Origin: an uncultured Collinsella sp.
GTDB lineage: Bacteria; Actinomycetota; Coriobacteriia; Coriobacteriales; Coriobacteriaceae
Assembly (NCBI GenBank): GCA_958415665.1
Contig: CATYZK010000002.1
Span: 115,374 to 179,373, forward strand
Length of the DNA stretch: 64,000 bases
Direction: 5' to 3'
In this document: piece after piece, positions 9,462-18,272 of the stretch
How positions within the stretch are numbered: the stretch's first letter is position 1
Layout of the letters: each line of letters begins with the position of its first letter
Position numbers and translations under genes: made by a program
The notes under the pieces: generated by a model
Told to the model about the DNA's origin: nothing
Seen by the model: the letters and a program-made list of their open reading frames with translations, nothing else
Databases searched by the model: none

Positions 9462-12266
9462 GTGAAACCTTCCGCCGTCCTTCGCTTAACCCTATATCGC
9501 ACCCTGGCCGTCGCGCTGGCTGCACTCGCCGTACTGAGCGCCGCCACGCCCGCCCCCGCCTTTGCCGCCGACTCCGACCAGCAGGTCAAGACGGTCCGCG
9601 TTGGCTGGCTCGTCAACAACAAAGGCTTCCAGGAAGGCATGCCGGGCGAGCGACTCTCGGGGTGGGGCTACGAGTACCTCCAGACCCTCTCGTATTACAC
9701 AAAGGGCTGGCAATACGAATACGTTAGCGGCACCTTCTCCGAGCTTATGGACATGCTCGAGGCTGGCGAAATCGACCTCATGCCCAACATCTCGTATTCA
9801 GCAGAGCGCGAGCAGAAGCTGCTCTTTTCCTCGAACCCCGAGGGCACCGAGCGCTACTACATCTACGCCAGGCCCGACCGCGACGATCTGGCCAAGGGCG
9901 ACCCCCAAGCGCTCCAAGGCCTCACCATCGGCTGCAACTCTGGCGTTATGCAAACTATCGTCGGCCAGCAGTGGCTCGCCGGCGAAGGCGTTACCTGCAC
10001 CTATAAAGAAATCGACACCGGCAGTGCCCTCTTTGAGGCGCTTGCAGACGGCGAGGTCGACGCCGTCATCATGAACGACACCATTTCGTCGCCCGATGCG
10101 TCACCCATGTTCTACGTAGGCTCGAGCGACTACTATTTTGCCGTTCCCAAAAGCCGCCCCGATCTGATGAACGACATCAACGCCGCCATGACGACCATCG
10201 CCCGCGATAACCCGCGCTATAACGAGGAAGTCAAATCGAGTTACTCGACCCAAAACAGTGGCTCGTCATCGCTCACCGGTACCGAGACCACCTGGCTCAA
10301 AGAAAACGGCAATACCATCACGCTCGGCTATCTTAAAAACCAACTTCCTTACTGCACGCAAAATGACGACGGCGAGATGGAAGGGTCGCTCGCCTCGCTT
10401 GCAACGACGTTGCACGACAAGTTTGGCATTACGGTCAAAACAATCGCACTCTCGAACAACAAGCAAATGATCAAAGCCCTTTCCAACGGAACCATCGATG
10501 TCGCCCTGCCGTTGTTTCGCGACTACTGGCTCGCCGAGCAGACAGGGGTCATCCAGTCAAACTCGATGGGAACGGTTTCGCTGACCGCCATTCACAGTGG
10601 CAAAAACCTGAACAGAGACCTTAAGAACATCGCTTGTACAAAGAGCACAATCGTTAACCGTTTTGAGCTCGAAAGTCTCTTTCCGAACGCAACGGTAACC
10701 GAGTATTCGAATGACGGCGAGGTGCTCAAAGCCCTCAATGAGGGGAAGGCACGTTGCATCATTGTCCCCAGCACGCGCCTGGAAACTCTCCGCGACATCT
10801 ACGACATCGAGGATTTCGAAACACAGGAACTCACCAACACGGCGCAACTATCGTGTTTAATTTCGCGCGGCAAGCCCGAGCTGCTGGGAATCATCAATAA
10901 GGGCATCGTCAATGCAGGTGAATCGCTCTCTGCAAACAGCTATTTCCCCACATCGTACTCGGCGCAAGAATCGGATGCGTTCCGACTTCTCTACCGCAAC
11001 CGCATCGTCATTGCGGCAGTCGTCATCTGCATTTTGCTCACCGGCATCGTCATCCTTGTCTGGTCGCTTTACCGCGCACAGGAGGAACGGCAGAAAGCCG
11101 ATGCCGCCAACGCCGCCAAAACCGCTTTCCTCACGCGCATGAGCCACGACATCCGCACGCCGCTCAACGGCATCCTGGGCCTTATCGAAATTGAGGAATT
11201 GAAAGACGGCGATATGCAAGTCACCCGCGAAAGCCGCGCCAAGGCGCGTGTTGCCGCCAATCACCTGCTCTCGCTAATCAACGATATCCTCGAGATGGGC
11301 AAAATCGAAGACCGCAAGCTAACACTGGAACATGCTCCTTTTAACCTCAAAGAGCTCTGTGACGATGCGCTGGTGCTGTGCAAGCTCCGCGCGTCCGGTA
11401 ACGGCATCACAATGCAGGACAATAGCCTGCCGTACGCCACAGGGCCATACATGATCGGCAGTCCCACCCATATCCGACGGATCATAATCAACCTGCTAGA
11501 CAACAGCATTAAGTACAACAAGCGCGGCGGCTCCGTCACCTTTAGCTCACAGACCAAGCCACTCGATGATGGGCGCGCGCTCTTTTGCTTTAGCGTTTCG
11601 GATACCGGCATTGGCATGGCTCCCGAGTTTTTAAAGCATATCTATGAGCCGTTTGCCCAAGAAGGTGACGATGCGCGCAGCAAGTTCCAAGGAACCGGCA
11701 TGGGCATGCCAATCGTCAAATCGCTCATCGACATGATGGGCGGCACGATTGAGATTTCGAGTGAAGTTGGCGTGGGAAGTACGTTTAACGTCCAGATTCC
11801 GCTCGATATCGACAAGAACCCTCAGGCAAAAGAACGTACGGACGAGCAGGCATACAGTTGCTCGCTTGCCGACATGAACGTTCTTTTGGCAGAAGATAAC
11901 GAGCTCAATGCCGAGATTGCCCAGGCTCTGCTCGAAAGCGAGGGCATCGTCGTAACTCGCGCCGCCGACGGCAACGAAGCGGTCGACCTATACGTTGGCC
12001 GTCCCGCGGGTAGCTTCGATGCGATTCTAATGGACATCATGATGCCGGGCATGGACGGCTACGAGGCAACCCGCGCGATCCGCCTGAGCGAAAAGGCCGA
12101 TGCGGCCGACATCCCCATCATCGCGCTCACCGCCAACGCCTTTGCCGAAGACGCCAAGGCGGCGCACGACGCCGGCATGAACGCCCATCTGCCCAAACCG
12201 CTCGACTTTAACAAGCTCAAAAACATACTCGCTTGTATCAAGAAAAACGGGGCCGTTTCGCTATAG
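9462..12266 (+). CDS. Hybrid sensor histidine kinase with two periplasmic-type solute-binding domains
   Basis: A protein of about 934 residues. After a signal/anchor segment (LYRTLAVALAALAVLSA) come two SBP_bac_3-type domains (roughly 45-270 and 285-500), then a transmembrane segment IVIAAVVICILLTGIVILVW. HisKA follows with H in FLTRMSHDIRTPLNG, then HATPase_c (NLLDNSIKYN, DTGIGM, GTGMGMPIVKSLIDMMGG), and a receiver domain with the phospho-acceptor in LMDIMMPGMDGYE. The layout resembles EvgS/BvgS-like phosphorelay sensors that bind small ligands outside the cell. No HPt or partner regulator is adjacent. The GTG start is chosen because AGGA lies six bases upstream. Confidence 0.92.
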   Translation: MKPSAVLRLTLYRTLAVALAALAVLSAATPAPAFAADSDQQVKTVRVGWLVNNKGFQEGMPGERLSGWGYEYLQTLSYYTKGWQYEYVSGTFSELMDMLEAGEIDLMPNISYSAEREQKLLFSSNPEGTERYYIYARPDRDDLAKGDPQALQGLTIGCNSGVMQTIVGQQWLAGEGVTCTYKEIDTGSALFEALADGEVDAVIMNDTISSPDASPMFYVGSSDYYFAVPKSRPDLMNDINAAMTTIARDNPRYNEEVKSSYSTQNSGSSSLTGTETTWLKENGNTITLGYLKNQLPYCTQNDDGEMEGSLASLATTLHDKFGITVKTIALSNNKQMIKALSNGTIDVALPLFRDYWLAEQTGVIQSNSMGTVSLTAIHSGKNLNRDLKNIACTKSTIVNRFELESLFPNATVTEYSNDGEVLKALNEGKARCIIVPSTRLETLRDIYDIEDFETQELTNTAQLSCLISRGKPELLGIINKGIVNAGESLSANSYFPTSYSAQESDAFRLLYRNRIVIAAVVICILLTGIVILVWSLYRAQEERQKADAANAAKTAFLTRMSHDIRTPLNGILGLIEIEELKDGDMQVTRESRAKARVAANHLLSLINDILEMGKIEDRKLTLEHAPFNLKELCDDALVLCKLRASGNGITMQDNSLPYATGPYMIGSPTHIRRIIINLLDNSIKYNKRGGSVTFSSQTKPLDDGRALFCFSVSDTGIGMAPEFLKHIYEPFAQEGDDARSKFQGTGMGMPIVKSLIDMMGGTIEISSEVGVGSTFNVQIPLDIDKNPQAKERTDEQAYSCSLADMNVLLAEDNELNAEIAQALLESEGIVVTRAADGNEAVDLYVGRPAGSFDAILMDIMMPGMDGYEATRAIRLSEKADAADIPIIALTANAFAEDAKAAHDAGMNAHLPKPLDFNKLKNILACIKKNGAVSL

Positions 12267-12307
12267 TTTGTGCTCAACCACCATGCGCAGTAGAAAGGAA
12301 GCCAACG

Positions 12308-12787
12308 ATGTTTAGGCCCTTACGTCGAAAGAAACGCGCCATCACCGACGAGGAAGCACGCGAGTTGCTCGCCACCTGTAAGCGCGGCGTCTTTGCCGTC
12401 AACGGCGACGATGGCTACCCGTACGCCATTCCCGTCAACTACTTCTTTGACGCCGAGCACGACAAGATTTATTTCCATGGCGCCAAAGCCGGCCACAAGG
12501 TCGACGCACTCAAGCGCGATGACAAGATCTGCTTTACCGTTTACGGCAACGAGTGGTACAAGGAAGATGACTGGGCTCCCTACGTTATGAGTACCGTGGT
12601 CTTTGGTCGTTGTCGCCTGGTAGATGAAGCGCCCGCGTTTATCGAGGACAAAGTCCGCCAGCTCGCGCTTAAGTACTACCCTTCCGCCGAAGAAGTCGAG
12701 GAGGAAATCGCCAAAGACATCAAGGGCGTCCAACTCTACGAGATTACGATTGAGCATCTCTGCGGTAAGCAGATTCACGAAAAGTAG
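12308..12787 (+). CDS. Pyridoxamine 5'-phosphate oxidase-like FMN protein, NimA-type
   Basis: A 159-residue split-barrel flavin protein. N-terminal ITDEEARELLATCKRGVFAV, then GYPYAIPVNYFFD and IYFHGAKAGHKVDALK, is the typical layout of NimA-like nitroreductase/resistance proteins and related PNPOx-like proteins of anaerobes. Members bind FMN and reduce small electron acceptors; nitroimidazole detoxification is known only for some. The ATG is preceded by GAAAGGAAG. It follows the sensor kinase by about 40 bases and may be cotranscribed with it, but no functional link is evident. Confidence 0.85.
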   Translation: MFRPLRRKKRAITDEEARELLATCKRGVFAVNGDDGYPYAIPVNYFFDAEHDKIYFHGAKAGHKVDALKRDDKICFTVYGNEWYKEDDWAPYVMSTVVFGRCRLVDEAPAFIEDKVRQLALKYYPSAEEVEEEIAKDIKGVQLYEITIEHLCGKQIHEK

Positions 12788-12823
12788 CGAATGCGGAAAA
12801 CGCGCTCGCTACCCTCTGCGCCC

Positions 12824-12860
12824 CATGCGCCCACGCATTTTGACGGCGTGGGCGCATGGA
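12824..12860. terminator. Convergent-gene hairpin
   Basis: Perfect 14-bp arms CCATGCGCCCACGC (12824-12837) and GCGTGGGCGCATGG (12847-12860) with a 9-nt loop lie between two convergent genes. It lacks a clear U-run; it probably blocks read-through or is a repeat. Confidence 0.6.
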
Positions 12861-12883
12861 GCAGCACTCGAATCGAGCGCCCC

Positions 12884-14095
12884 CTATACCCCAAAAACGT
12901 AGCGGTCCAGGCGCTCACACGCCTCCTTTACCCGCGAAAGCGGCAGCGCCAGATTCACGCGAATGTGGCAGGGCCCGTGGAACGGACGGCCATCCTGATA
13001 CCCAACGCCCACGCGCGCCCCCTCGTCAAGCAGCCACTGAATATCGCGGCCATGTTCGCGACACCACTCGGTGCAGTCTAGAAACACCATGTAGGTGCCC
13101 TGCGGACGCGAATAGGACACGCCCGCAAAATGCTCGTCCACGTAATTGCAGAAGTACTCGATATTGCCGGCAAGCACCTGGTTGAGCTCGTCCACCCACT
13201 CGTAGCCTTGCGGCTGGTAGGCACCGATAAGCGCATGCATGGAGAGGACGTTCATCTCGTTGTAGTGAGTCTTGTTGGACACGGTGCACACGCGGTCGCG
13301 CAGCGTCTCGTTATAGATGATGTGGTAGCTGCCGACCAGGCCCGCCAGGTTGAACGTCTTGCTGGGCGCGTAGAGGGCAACCGTGCGCATGCGGGCATCC
13401 TCGCTCACCGACTGCGTCGGGATATGCTTGTGACTAGGCAGGATGATATCGGACCAAATCTCATCCGAGATCACCACGCAATCGTGCTGGCGATAGATGT
13501 CCATGGCGCGCTCAATCTCGTCGCGCTCCCATACGCGGCCGCAGGGATTGTGCGGCGAGCAGAACACCGCGGCATGGATGTGGTTTTGGGCGAGCTTGCG
13601 CTCCATGTCCTCAAAGTCCATACGCCACACGCCCTGATCGTCGAGCTCAAGCGGGCTGTGGACAATGCGATAGCCCGCGGCTTCGATGGACTTGGTAAAA
13701 CCAATGTAGGTGGGGCTATGGACCAGCACCGCATCGCCCGGCTGGACATACGCGCGCAGCGTGGACACGACACCGCCCAGTACGCCGTTTTCGTAGCCGA
13801 TATGCTCGGGGAGCAGGCCTTCGACGCCATTACGGCGGCTTTGCCATTCGATGATGCGGTCGAAGTACTCGTCACGCGGATTGAAATAGCCAAACATGGG
13901 ATGCTGGGCGCGCTGAATGATGTGTTCCTGAACCGTGGGCACCGTGGCAAAATTCATATCCGCCACCCACATCGGGATGCGGTCGAAGCCCTCATCGGGT
14001 ACGTTTGGCGCCATGCCGGGGATTTCTCCCCAGGAGTCAACGGCGATGGCGTCCATGCCGTGGCGGTCGATAAGCGAGGTAAAGTCGTATTTCAT
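12884..14095 (-). CDS. MalY/PatB-family PLP-dependent aminotransferase (probable cystathionine beta-lyase)
   Basis: A 403-residue fold-type I PLP enzyme. The internal-aldimine lysine is in APSKTFNLAGLVGSY. It also has SPHNPCGRVW, a SDEIWSDI motif (PLP-binding Asp) and the C-terminal HIRVNLALPLSRVKEACERL. SKTFNLAGL is the hallmark of the MalY/PatB group, which cleaves the C-S bond of cystathionine or cysteine. The N-terminal MKYDFTSLIDRHG is also typical. It may supply homocysteine for methionine or release sulfide from cysteine. Single gene; no regulator adjacent. Confidence 0.9.
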   Translation of the reverse strand: MKYDFTSLIDRHGMDAIAVDSWGEIPGMAPNVPDEGFDRIPMWVADMNFATVPTVQEHIIQRAQHPMFGYFNPRDEYFDRIIEWQSRRNGVEGLLPEHIGYENGVLGGVVSTLRAYVQPGDAVLVHSPTYIGFTKSIEAAGYRIVHSPLELDDQGVWRMDFEDMERKLAQNHIHAAVFCSPHNPCGRVWERDEIERAMDIYRQHDCVVISDEIWSDIILPSHKHIPTQSVSEDARMRTVALYAPSKTFNLAGLVGSYHIIYNETLRDRVCTVSNKTHYNEMNVLSMHALIGAYQPQGYEWVDELNQVLAGNIEYFCNYVDEHFAGVSYSRPQGTYMVFLDCTEWCREHGRDIQWLLDEGARVGVGYQDGRPFHGPCHIRVNLALPLSRVKEACERLDRYVFGV

Positions 14096-14207
14096 GCTGA
14101 GCTCCCGTGCAAAGCGGATTGTTTTGGTAGGCGTTATTGTCCACCAGCGCGGGCGGTTTTGGCATGGGTTTTGGTCTTGAATTTGGCGGGGTCGGACGAA
14201 TCGCCGG

Positions 14208-14945
14208 TTAGTCCCGCGCCTCTTTGACGGCGAGCACCGTTAGCCTGGTTCCGTCAACGGTAAAAGACACGTCGAGTCCGGCGTATGCCAAGTGATAAAC
14301 GCGGTTTGGCTCGTGCTTGCTGCCTGCGCGGCGCGGATCTTGGCGAAGGACCTCGACCAGGCCGGGGAGCTTTGCGGGCGGGACCATGTCCTGCAGCGTT
14401 TGCGGGAGCTCGACATCGAGCTTTTGCCACGGCGCATCCTCAATCCAGCCACCAGTCGCATCCGGGTGACAGTCTGCAAACGGAATGTAGGGCTTGATGT
14501 CATAGATGGGCGTGCCGTCGCGCAGATCGGCCCCCAGCACATGGATGATGGGGCCATCGTCGGTAAGCTCGACGCGGTCGAGCTTGACGCAGGTGAGCCC
14601 GATGGGATTAGGGCGAAACGGACTGCGCGTGGCAAAGACGCCCACACGCTCGGCTCCGCCCAGGCGCGGCGGACGCACGGTCTTCGACCATTTTGCGTTG
14701 GTGCCGGACCTGTCCTGCTTTTTGGCATCGGCGGCTATGTCCTTAGCCGTGCCGCCGGGCGTGCCGTTTTCGAAGCGCCAGAGCAGCCATAGGTGAGAGA
14801 AGGAATCCAGACCCTCAACTGCTGCGTTGGAGGCAAATTCCGGTTCAAAGACGATGCGTCCCTGCAGATGGGGCGCCAAAAAGCTGTTGCGCGGAATGCC
14901 GAACTTCTGCGGCAGGTCGGTATGTATGTGTGCGATAGGTTCCAT
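14208..14945 (-). CDS. trmO: tRNA (adenine(37)-N6)-methyltransferase TrmO
   Basis: TrmO uses SAM to methylate N6 of t6A37 in certain tRNAs. The protein of about 245 residues starts MEPIAHIHTDLPQKFGIPRNS. It contains FEPEFASNAAVEGLDSFSHLWLLW in pieces typical of the UPF0066 beta-barrel, the SAM-site motif FATRSPFRPNPIGLT, and a C-terminal domain as in E. coli TrmO. An alternative in-frame ATG three codons earlier exists. Neither start has a ribosome site, and TACAAT lies seven bases before the chosen ATG, so the mRNA may be leaderless. It is transcribed toward malY/patB. Confidence 0.92.
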   Translation of the reverse strand: MEPIAHIHTDLPQKFGIPRNSFLAPHLQGRIVFEPEFASNAAVEGLDSFSHLWLLWRFENGTPGGTAKDIAADAKKQDRSGTNAKWSKTVRPPRLGGAERVGVFATRSPFRPNPIGLTCVKLDRVELTDDGPIIHVLGADLRDGTPIYDIKPYIPFADCHPDATGGWIEDAPWQKLDVELPQTLQDMVPPAKLPGLVEVLRQDPRRAGSKHEPNRVYHLAYAGLDVSFTVDGTRLTVLAVKEARD

Positions 14946-15086
14946 GCCGGTCATTGTACGGCATGGGCGCACGAGACGCTGCGCGCAATTCCCCACCGCG
15001 GTCGCCCGTCATGCAACCAACGGTTGCTTGGAAGGGCGCTAGCCGCCGCGTATGCTTAAGCCATCAACCAGCAGAGAGGAGCCGTC

Positions 15087-15914
15087 ATGGCCTTTGCAGA
15101 AAAACTCATCGCCGTCCGTCGCGCCAACAATCTCACCCAAGAGCAGCTCGCCGCCAAGCTCTATGTAACGCGCCAAGCCGTCAGCCGCTGGGAGCGCGGC
15201 GAGGTCACGCCGGGCATCGATATGATGAAGCTCATTGCCGCCGTAACCGGAGAGCCACTGTCTCACCTGCTCGAAATGCCCGAACACTACTGCGAGAGCT
15301 GCGGCATGCTGCTCACGCCCGATGACTACGGCACCGACGCTACGGGCGTCACGACCGATCATTACTGCAAATGGTGCTACGACCACGGCAAGTACACCTA
15401 CGAGACCACCATGGAGGCAATGATCGAGGATTGTGCCCCGCGCCTGGCACAAAACACCGGTATGTCGCTCGACGAGGCCGTCTCGCTCATGGGCGCCGTC
15501 CTGCCGCAACTAGAGCGCTGGCGCACCGTGCAGGAAAACGAGGAGCGCTACGGCACCGAGGCCCGGGCACGCTATGGCGACAAGGTAGTCGATGCGGCAA
15601 ACGAAGCGCTGCTGGACATGGACACTCAGACATGGAACGACATGAAGGAACTTGAACGCGCTGTTCTGGGCCAGCTCTCGATTGCCATGGGCGATGGCGA
15701 ACCGGAAGGCAGCGAGGCTCGCAAGCTCGTCGCGATGCATCGCCGCTGGATTGTTCTCAACTGGGGCAGCGAGCCCCAAGACGAGGCATATCTGGGACTC
15801 GCCCACGGCTACCTCGCCGACCAGCGCTTCGTAGACTACTACGACAAGCCATGCGGCACCGGGGCCACGGCGTTTCTAGTCCAGGCGATCGAGTCGTCGC
15901 TGGCTCGTGCTTAG
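15087..15914 (+). CDS. XRE-type regulator with zinc ribbon and TipAS-like domain
   Basis: A 275-residue three-part regulator. Residues 1-62 are a Cro/CI helix-turn-helix (LTQEQLAAKLYVTRQAVSRW). Residues about 68-100 form a zinc ribbon (YCESCGMLL, then YCKWCYDHG). Residues about 120-275 resemble the TipAS domain (repeated YGxEARxxYG-type segments and the tail GTGATAFLVQAIESSL). In classical TipA the ligand-binding TipAS domain follows a MerR helix-turn-helix, and it binds thiopeptides and other antibiotics. Here the DNA-binding part is XRE. It was probably built by domain swapping and may sense a hydrophobic drug or metabolite. AGAGGAG precedes the start. Confidence 0.85.
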   Translation: MAFAEKLIAVRRANNLTQEQLAAKLYVTRQAVSRWERGEVTPGIDMMKLIAAVTGEPLSHLLEMPEHYCESCGMLLTPDDYGTDATGVTTDHYCKWCYDHGKYTYETTMEAMIEDCAPRLAQNTGMSLDEAVSLMGAVLPQLERWRTVQENEERYGTEARARYGDKVVDAANEALLDMDTQTWNDMKELERAVLGQLSIAMGDGEPEGSEARKLVAMHRRWIVLNWGSEPQDEAYLGLAHGYLADQRFVDYYDKPCGTGATAFLVQAIESSLARA

Positions 15915-15965
15915 ATTGCAGCGGCTTTGGGTATCTCAATCAAAACACCAACCGATTGGAGACCT

Positions 15966-16211
15966 ATGGCTACTCATCACGAACTCGTGCTGTACGTTAT
16001 GACCGGCTGCCCGTATTGCATTAAGGTGAAGCGCTTCCTGGCGGATAACGGCGTAACCATCCCCGAGCGCAACATCTCGACCGACCCCGATGCCGAGCAG
16101 ACGCTCATCGCCGTCGGAGGAAAGCGCCAGGTTCCCTGCCTGTTCATCGACGGCAAGCCGCTCTACGAGTCGAGCGACATCATCGCGTGGGTACAGAAGA
16201 ACCTGCTCTAG
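15966..16211 (+). CDS. Glutaredoxin-like protein
   Basis: An 81-residue thioredoxin-fold protein with the redox motif CPYC (TGCPYCIKVK) and the cis-Pro segment QVPCLFIDGKPLYESSDII. These are the signature of class I glutaredoxins or GST N-terminal-like thiol reductases. It probably reduces disulfides or glutathione-type mixed disulfides in the cytoplasm. Glutathione synthesis is not seen here, so the physiological thiol is unknown. The start is preceded by TTGGAGACC. It lies about 50 bases after the XRE-TipAS gene and may share its transcript. The stop is directly followed by a palindromic repeat. Confidence 0.9.
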   Translation: MATHHELVLYVMTGCPYCIKVKRFLADNGVTIPERNISTDPDAEQTLIAVGGKRQVPCLFIDGKPLYESSDIIAWVQKNLL

Positions 16212-16217
16212 CACTCA

Positions 16218-16261
16218 TTGGGGACGTACTTAAATGAGTAGTCGTTAAAGAACGTCCCCAA
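16218..16261. repeat. Palindromic repeat, TTGGGGACGT family, copy 1
   Basis: Arms TTGGGGACGT (16218-16227) and ACGTCCCCAA (16252-16261) flank a 24-nt centre, with further pairing inside. A near-identical copy occurs at 18646-18689 and a truncated one at about 16374-16397. This copy lies just after the glutaredoxin stop and could act as its terminator. Confidence 0.8.
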
Positions 16262-16269
16262 ATAACTAG

Positions 16270-16397
16270 CCCCGCCGAACCCAAACATGTACGTCAGCAT
16301 CCAAAGTCGACATTTTTCGACATCTTTGGATGCTGACGTACAGCTTTTTTGCGTGGGTCCCTCACAACCGCTCATTGGGGACGTACTTAAATGAGTA
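16270..16397. repeat. Composite repeat, left flank of the DUF1016/TA islet
   Basis: The segment begins CCCCGCCGAACCCAAAC. It contains a strong palindrome around TCAGCATCCAAAG / CTTTGGATGCTGA (about 16303-16337), a T-run, and then GCGTGGGTCCCTCACAACCG. It ends in the first half of a TTGGGGACGT element, cut off at GAGTA. About 128 bases recur at 18542-18670 in the same orientation with few differences. Confidence 0.85.
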
Positions 16398-16447
16398 GGT
16401 AGGAATTCAGTTTCTCAAATTTATAGAACATACGTTTGCTTATATGC

Positions 16448-16529
16448 TATACTCGCCTCAAGGCATGAGACTGGTCGAGAGATCCCGCGGAGGTCCCCAA
16501 TGACACGCTGGAGCGAGCTCGGTAAGTAA
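16448..16529 (+). promoter_or_regulatory. Putative promoter and nine-codon leader ORF
   Basis: A -10-like TATACT (16448-16453) with a weak -35 is followed by GGAGGT and an ATG at 16500 opening a short frame MTRWSELGK that stops at 16527-16529. The DUF1016-like gene begins 125 bases later. The leader could carry an attenuator, but no terminator-antiterminator pair is clear. Confidence 0.3.
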
Positions 16530-16653
16530 GATCGGTGGTTACTGCACTCGTCCATCTCAGACAGGTTGCGCTCCTGTTCGCCGTCGCCATCAAAGAACGG
16601 CACTCACAACCAAACGTTTCCGTTATCCGTGAGTCACACAGGAGTGCATCGTT

Positions 16654-17940
16654 ATGGCTAAAAAGATTCCAACCCTTTCACCCGACATTATTTCAAACAC
16701 CTGCTCAGATATCAGCAGGATTGTCGAGGCCAAACACCTCGGCCAGAAAGGTATCAACCATGAGACCTCCTCGGAAGGGGCTCTGCTCATCGGGCGCCGT
16801 CTCGAGCAAGAGATTGCCGGATACCCCATCTCCAATCTCAATGGCTTACTCTCGCCCATCGCTTGCCACCTCAAGCAGCACTTTAGCCCAAGCCTGGGCC
16901 CGACTTATCTCAAGCGTTGCATAAAGCTCGCACGAATTGTTCCGGAAGACATGGGTTTTCGACCGGAGCTTGATCTGGAACACTATCAGTCGCTCGCTCA
17001 CATCGCCGACAAAGATCTGCGCTTAGATCTGATGAACGTTGCCGCGGATAACCATTGGAGCGCGTTGCGCATCGATCGTCATGCCCGCTATCGAAGTCCG
17101 CAGGACACTTTGGATGCTTGGGAGCGCCGTGTGCTTGAATCAAATCAAGAAGTACGGCGCTTCGCCCGCGCCTACACAGATGCCTGTGGAATCATTTCAC
17201 TCGATGAACTTATTGAGCTCTACAACTCCTGTGCCCCCAATCCAGTCTCGAGATTTGAGATAAATGAGACTATTTGGCAAATCAGGAACGAATCGGGACA
17301 AATCGACAATCCCTGCATTATATCCAGAGATAGAAAACTCTATCTCATAGCGCCAGAGCTCGATGACGCTGTTGATGAAGCCCCTTATTACTATGATGAC
17401 TACGGATACTCCTATCGAAAATATGAACGGCGCAGCGAATACACCGGTGAGATGCGCGCGCTGCGCGAACGGCGCGTTGGCATCAGAGTAGCAGCCATCT
17501 TCGCCGGTCACGAACGTCTTCCAATCAGAAGGCTCAGCTATGACGAAGTCATCTGCGGGCATATAAAGTGCAGTCGATCTGTCGAACGACTCAAGCAGTA
17601 CGTCCTGAGAGACCCTGAGCTCAAGGCATCTGATTTCCATGCAAGAGAAGATGAGTTCGATTTCATCATGACAAAGCTCTTGCGTTCCGTTGGACTCAAC
17701 GGTATGCCGACAGCCCAGCAAATTGCCGAAGACGCAGCTTTCTTATTGATTGTCGTACGACCCGAGCTTTATGAACGCAAGAAAACACCCGAGGTCTCCA
17801 AGCTCCTCTCGATAATCTATGAAGACGCTCCCCTCTGGGAGTTCAACGGACGCTCACATTCCGAGCTGAGAAGCGAAGAAGTGCTGGAGCCTCCGGTGCC
17901 AATTTCACATCGAGAAGTCCAATCAAAACAGGCCGCTTAA
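16654..17940 (+). CDS. Uncharacterised protein with DUF1016_N-like N-terminal part
   Basis: A 428-residue protein whose overall function is not recognised. The N-terminal 150 residues resemble the DUF1016 (YhcG) N-terminal domain: ALLIGRRLEQEI, then LSPIACHLKQHFSPSLGPTYLKRC, then LDLEHYQSLAHIADKDLR followed by DNHWSALRIDRHAR. This matches the YhcG pattern of an IGxxI helix, FSxxNLxxMR, and LSWxHYxxLLxI with NNWSxRxLxRxI. The usual C-terminal PD-(D/E)XK nuclease of YhcG is not evident. Instead there is a unique region with a Tyr/Asp-rich stretch (DEAPYYYDDYGYSY). It is the first gene of an islet bounded by direct repeats and is followed by a toxin-antitoxin-like pair. DNA-binding or defence is possible. 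Confidence 0.6.
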   Translation: MAKKIPTLSPDIISNTCSDISRIVEAKHLGQKGINHETSSEGALLIGRRLEQEIAGYPISNLNGLLSPIACHLKQHFSPSLGPTYLKRCIKLARIVPEDMGFRPELDLEHYQSLAHIADKDLRLDLMNVAADNHWSALRIDRHARYRSPQDTLDAWERRVLESNQEVRRFARAYTDACGIISLDELIELYNSCAPNPVSRFEINETIWQIRNESGQIDNPCIISRDRKLYLIAPELDDAVDEAPYYYDDYGYSYRKYERRSEYTGEMRALRERRVGIRVAAIFAGHERLPIRRLSYDEVICGHIKCSRSVERLKQYVLRDPELKASDFHAREDEFDFIMTKLLRSVGLNGMPTAQQIAEDAAFLLIVVRPELYERKKTPEVSKLLSIIYEDAPLWEFNGRSHSELRSEEVLEPPVPISHREVQSKQAA

Positions 17941-17958
17941 CCCTATTAACTGCTTGCA

Positions 17959-17986
17959 TTTTTGTCTACAAAACTGTATACAAAAA
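17959..17986 (+). promoter_or_regulatory. Inverted repeat upstream of the toxin-like gene
   Basis: TTTTTGT (17959-17965) and ACAAAAA (17980-17986) form a perfect 7-bp inverted repeat across 14 bases, immediately before the ribosome site of the toxin-like gene. It is a plausible operator for the ribbon-helix-helix antitoxin. Confidence 0.45.
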
Positions 17987-17997
17987 GAGAGGCCCTT

Positions 17998-18264
17998 ATG
18001 GAGCTCATCGCAATCCACCCCCATGCCCTCAAGCACGGGCTGACGGAGACGGATATTACATGCGCCTGGAACTCCGCTTTCGCATGGTTCAGGCGTGATC
18101 TTGAAAATGGAGGTATCGATTACGTTCTCGTTGGACTTGATGGAAGAAGCCGTCTCATGGAACTCATCGCTCGATATTGCCCCGATCGAGATGGCTACAT
18201 CATTTACCACGCCCTTGTCCCTCCTACGCGCAAGGTGCTCAGGGAAATCGGGGTCGATCGATAG
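17998..18264 (+). CDS. Putative toxin of a type II toxin-antitoxin pair
   Basis: An 88-residue protein beginning MELIAIHPHALKHGLTETDI and containing AWNSAFAWFRRD, DYVLVGLDGRSRLMELIARY and YIIYHALVPPTRKVLREIG. The pattern (short, HPHALKHGL start, a middle G.D..GR.LMEL strand, an I.HA..PPT..L end) is that of BrnT-like or RelE-like small toxins that precede ribbon-helix-helix partners. No catalytic residues can be assigned with confidence. GAGAGG precedes the ATG. The antitoxin-like gene starts eight bases after the stop and is therefore in the same operon. The toxin role is inferred from size and partner. Confidence 0.6.
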   Translation: MELIAIHPHALKHGLTETDITCAWNSAFAWFRRDLENGGIDYVLVGLDGRSRLMELIARYCPDRDGYIIYHALVPPTRKVLREIGVDR

Positions 18265-18272
18265 GAGGCGCT

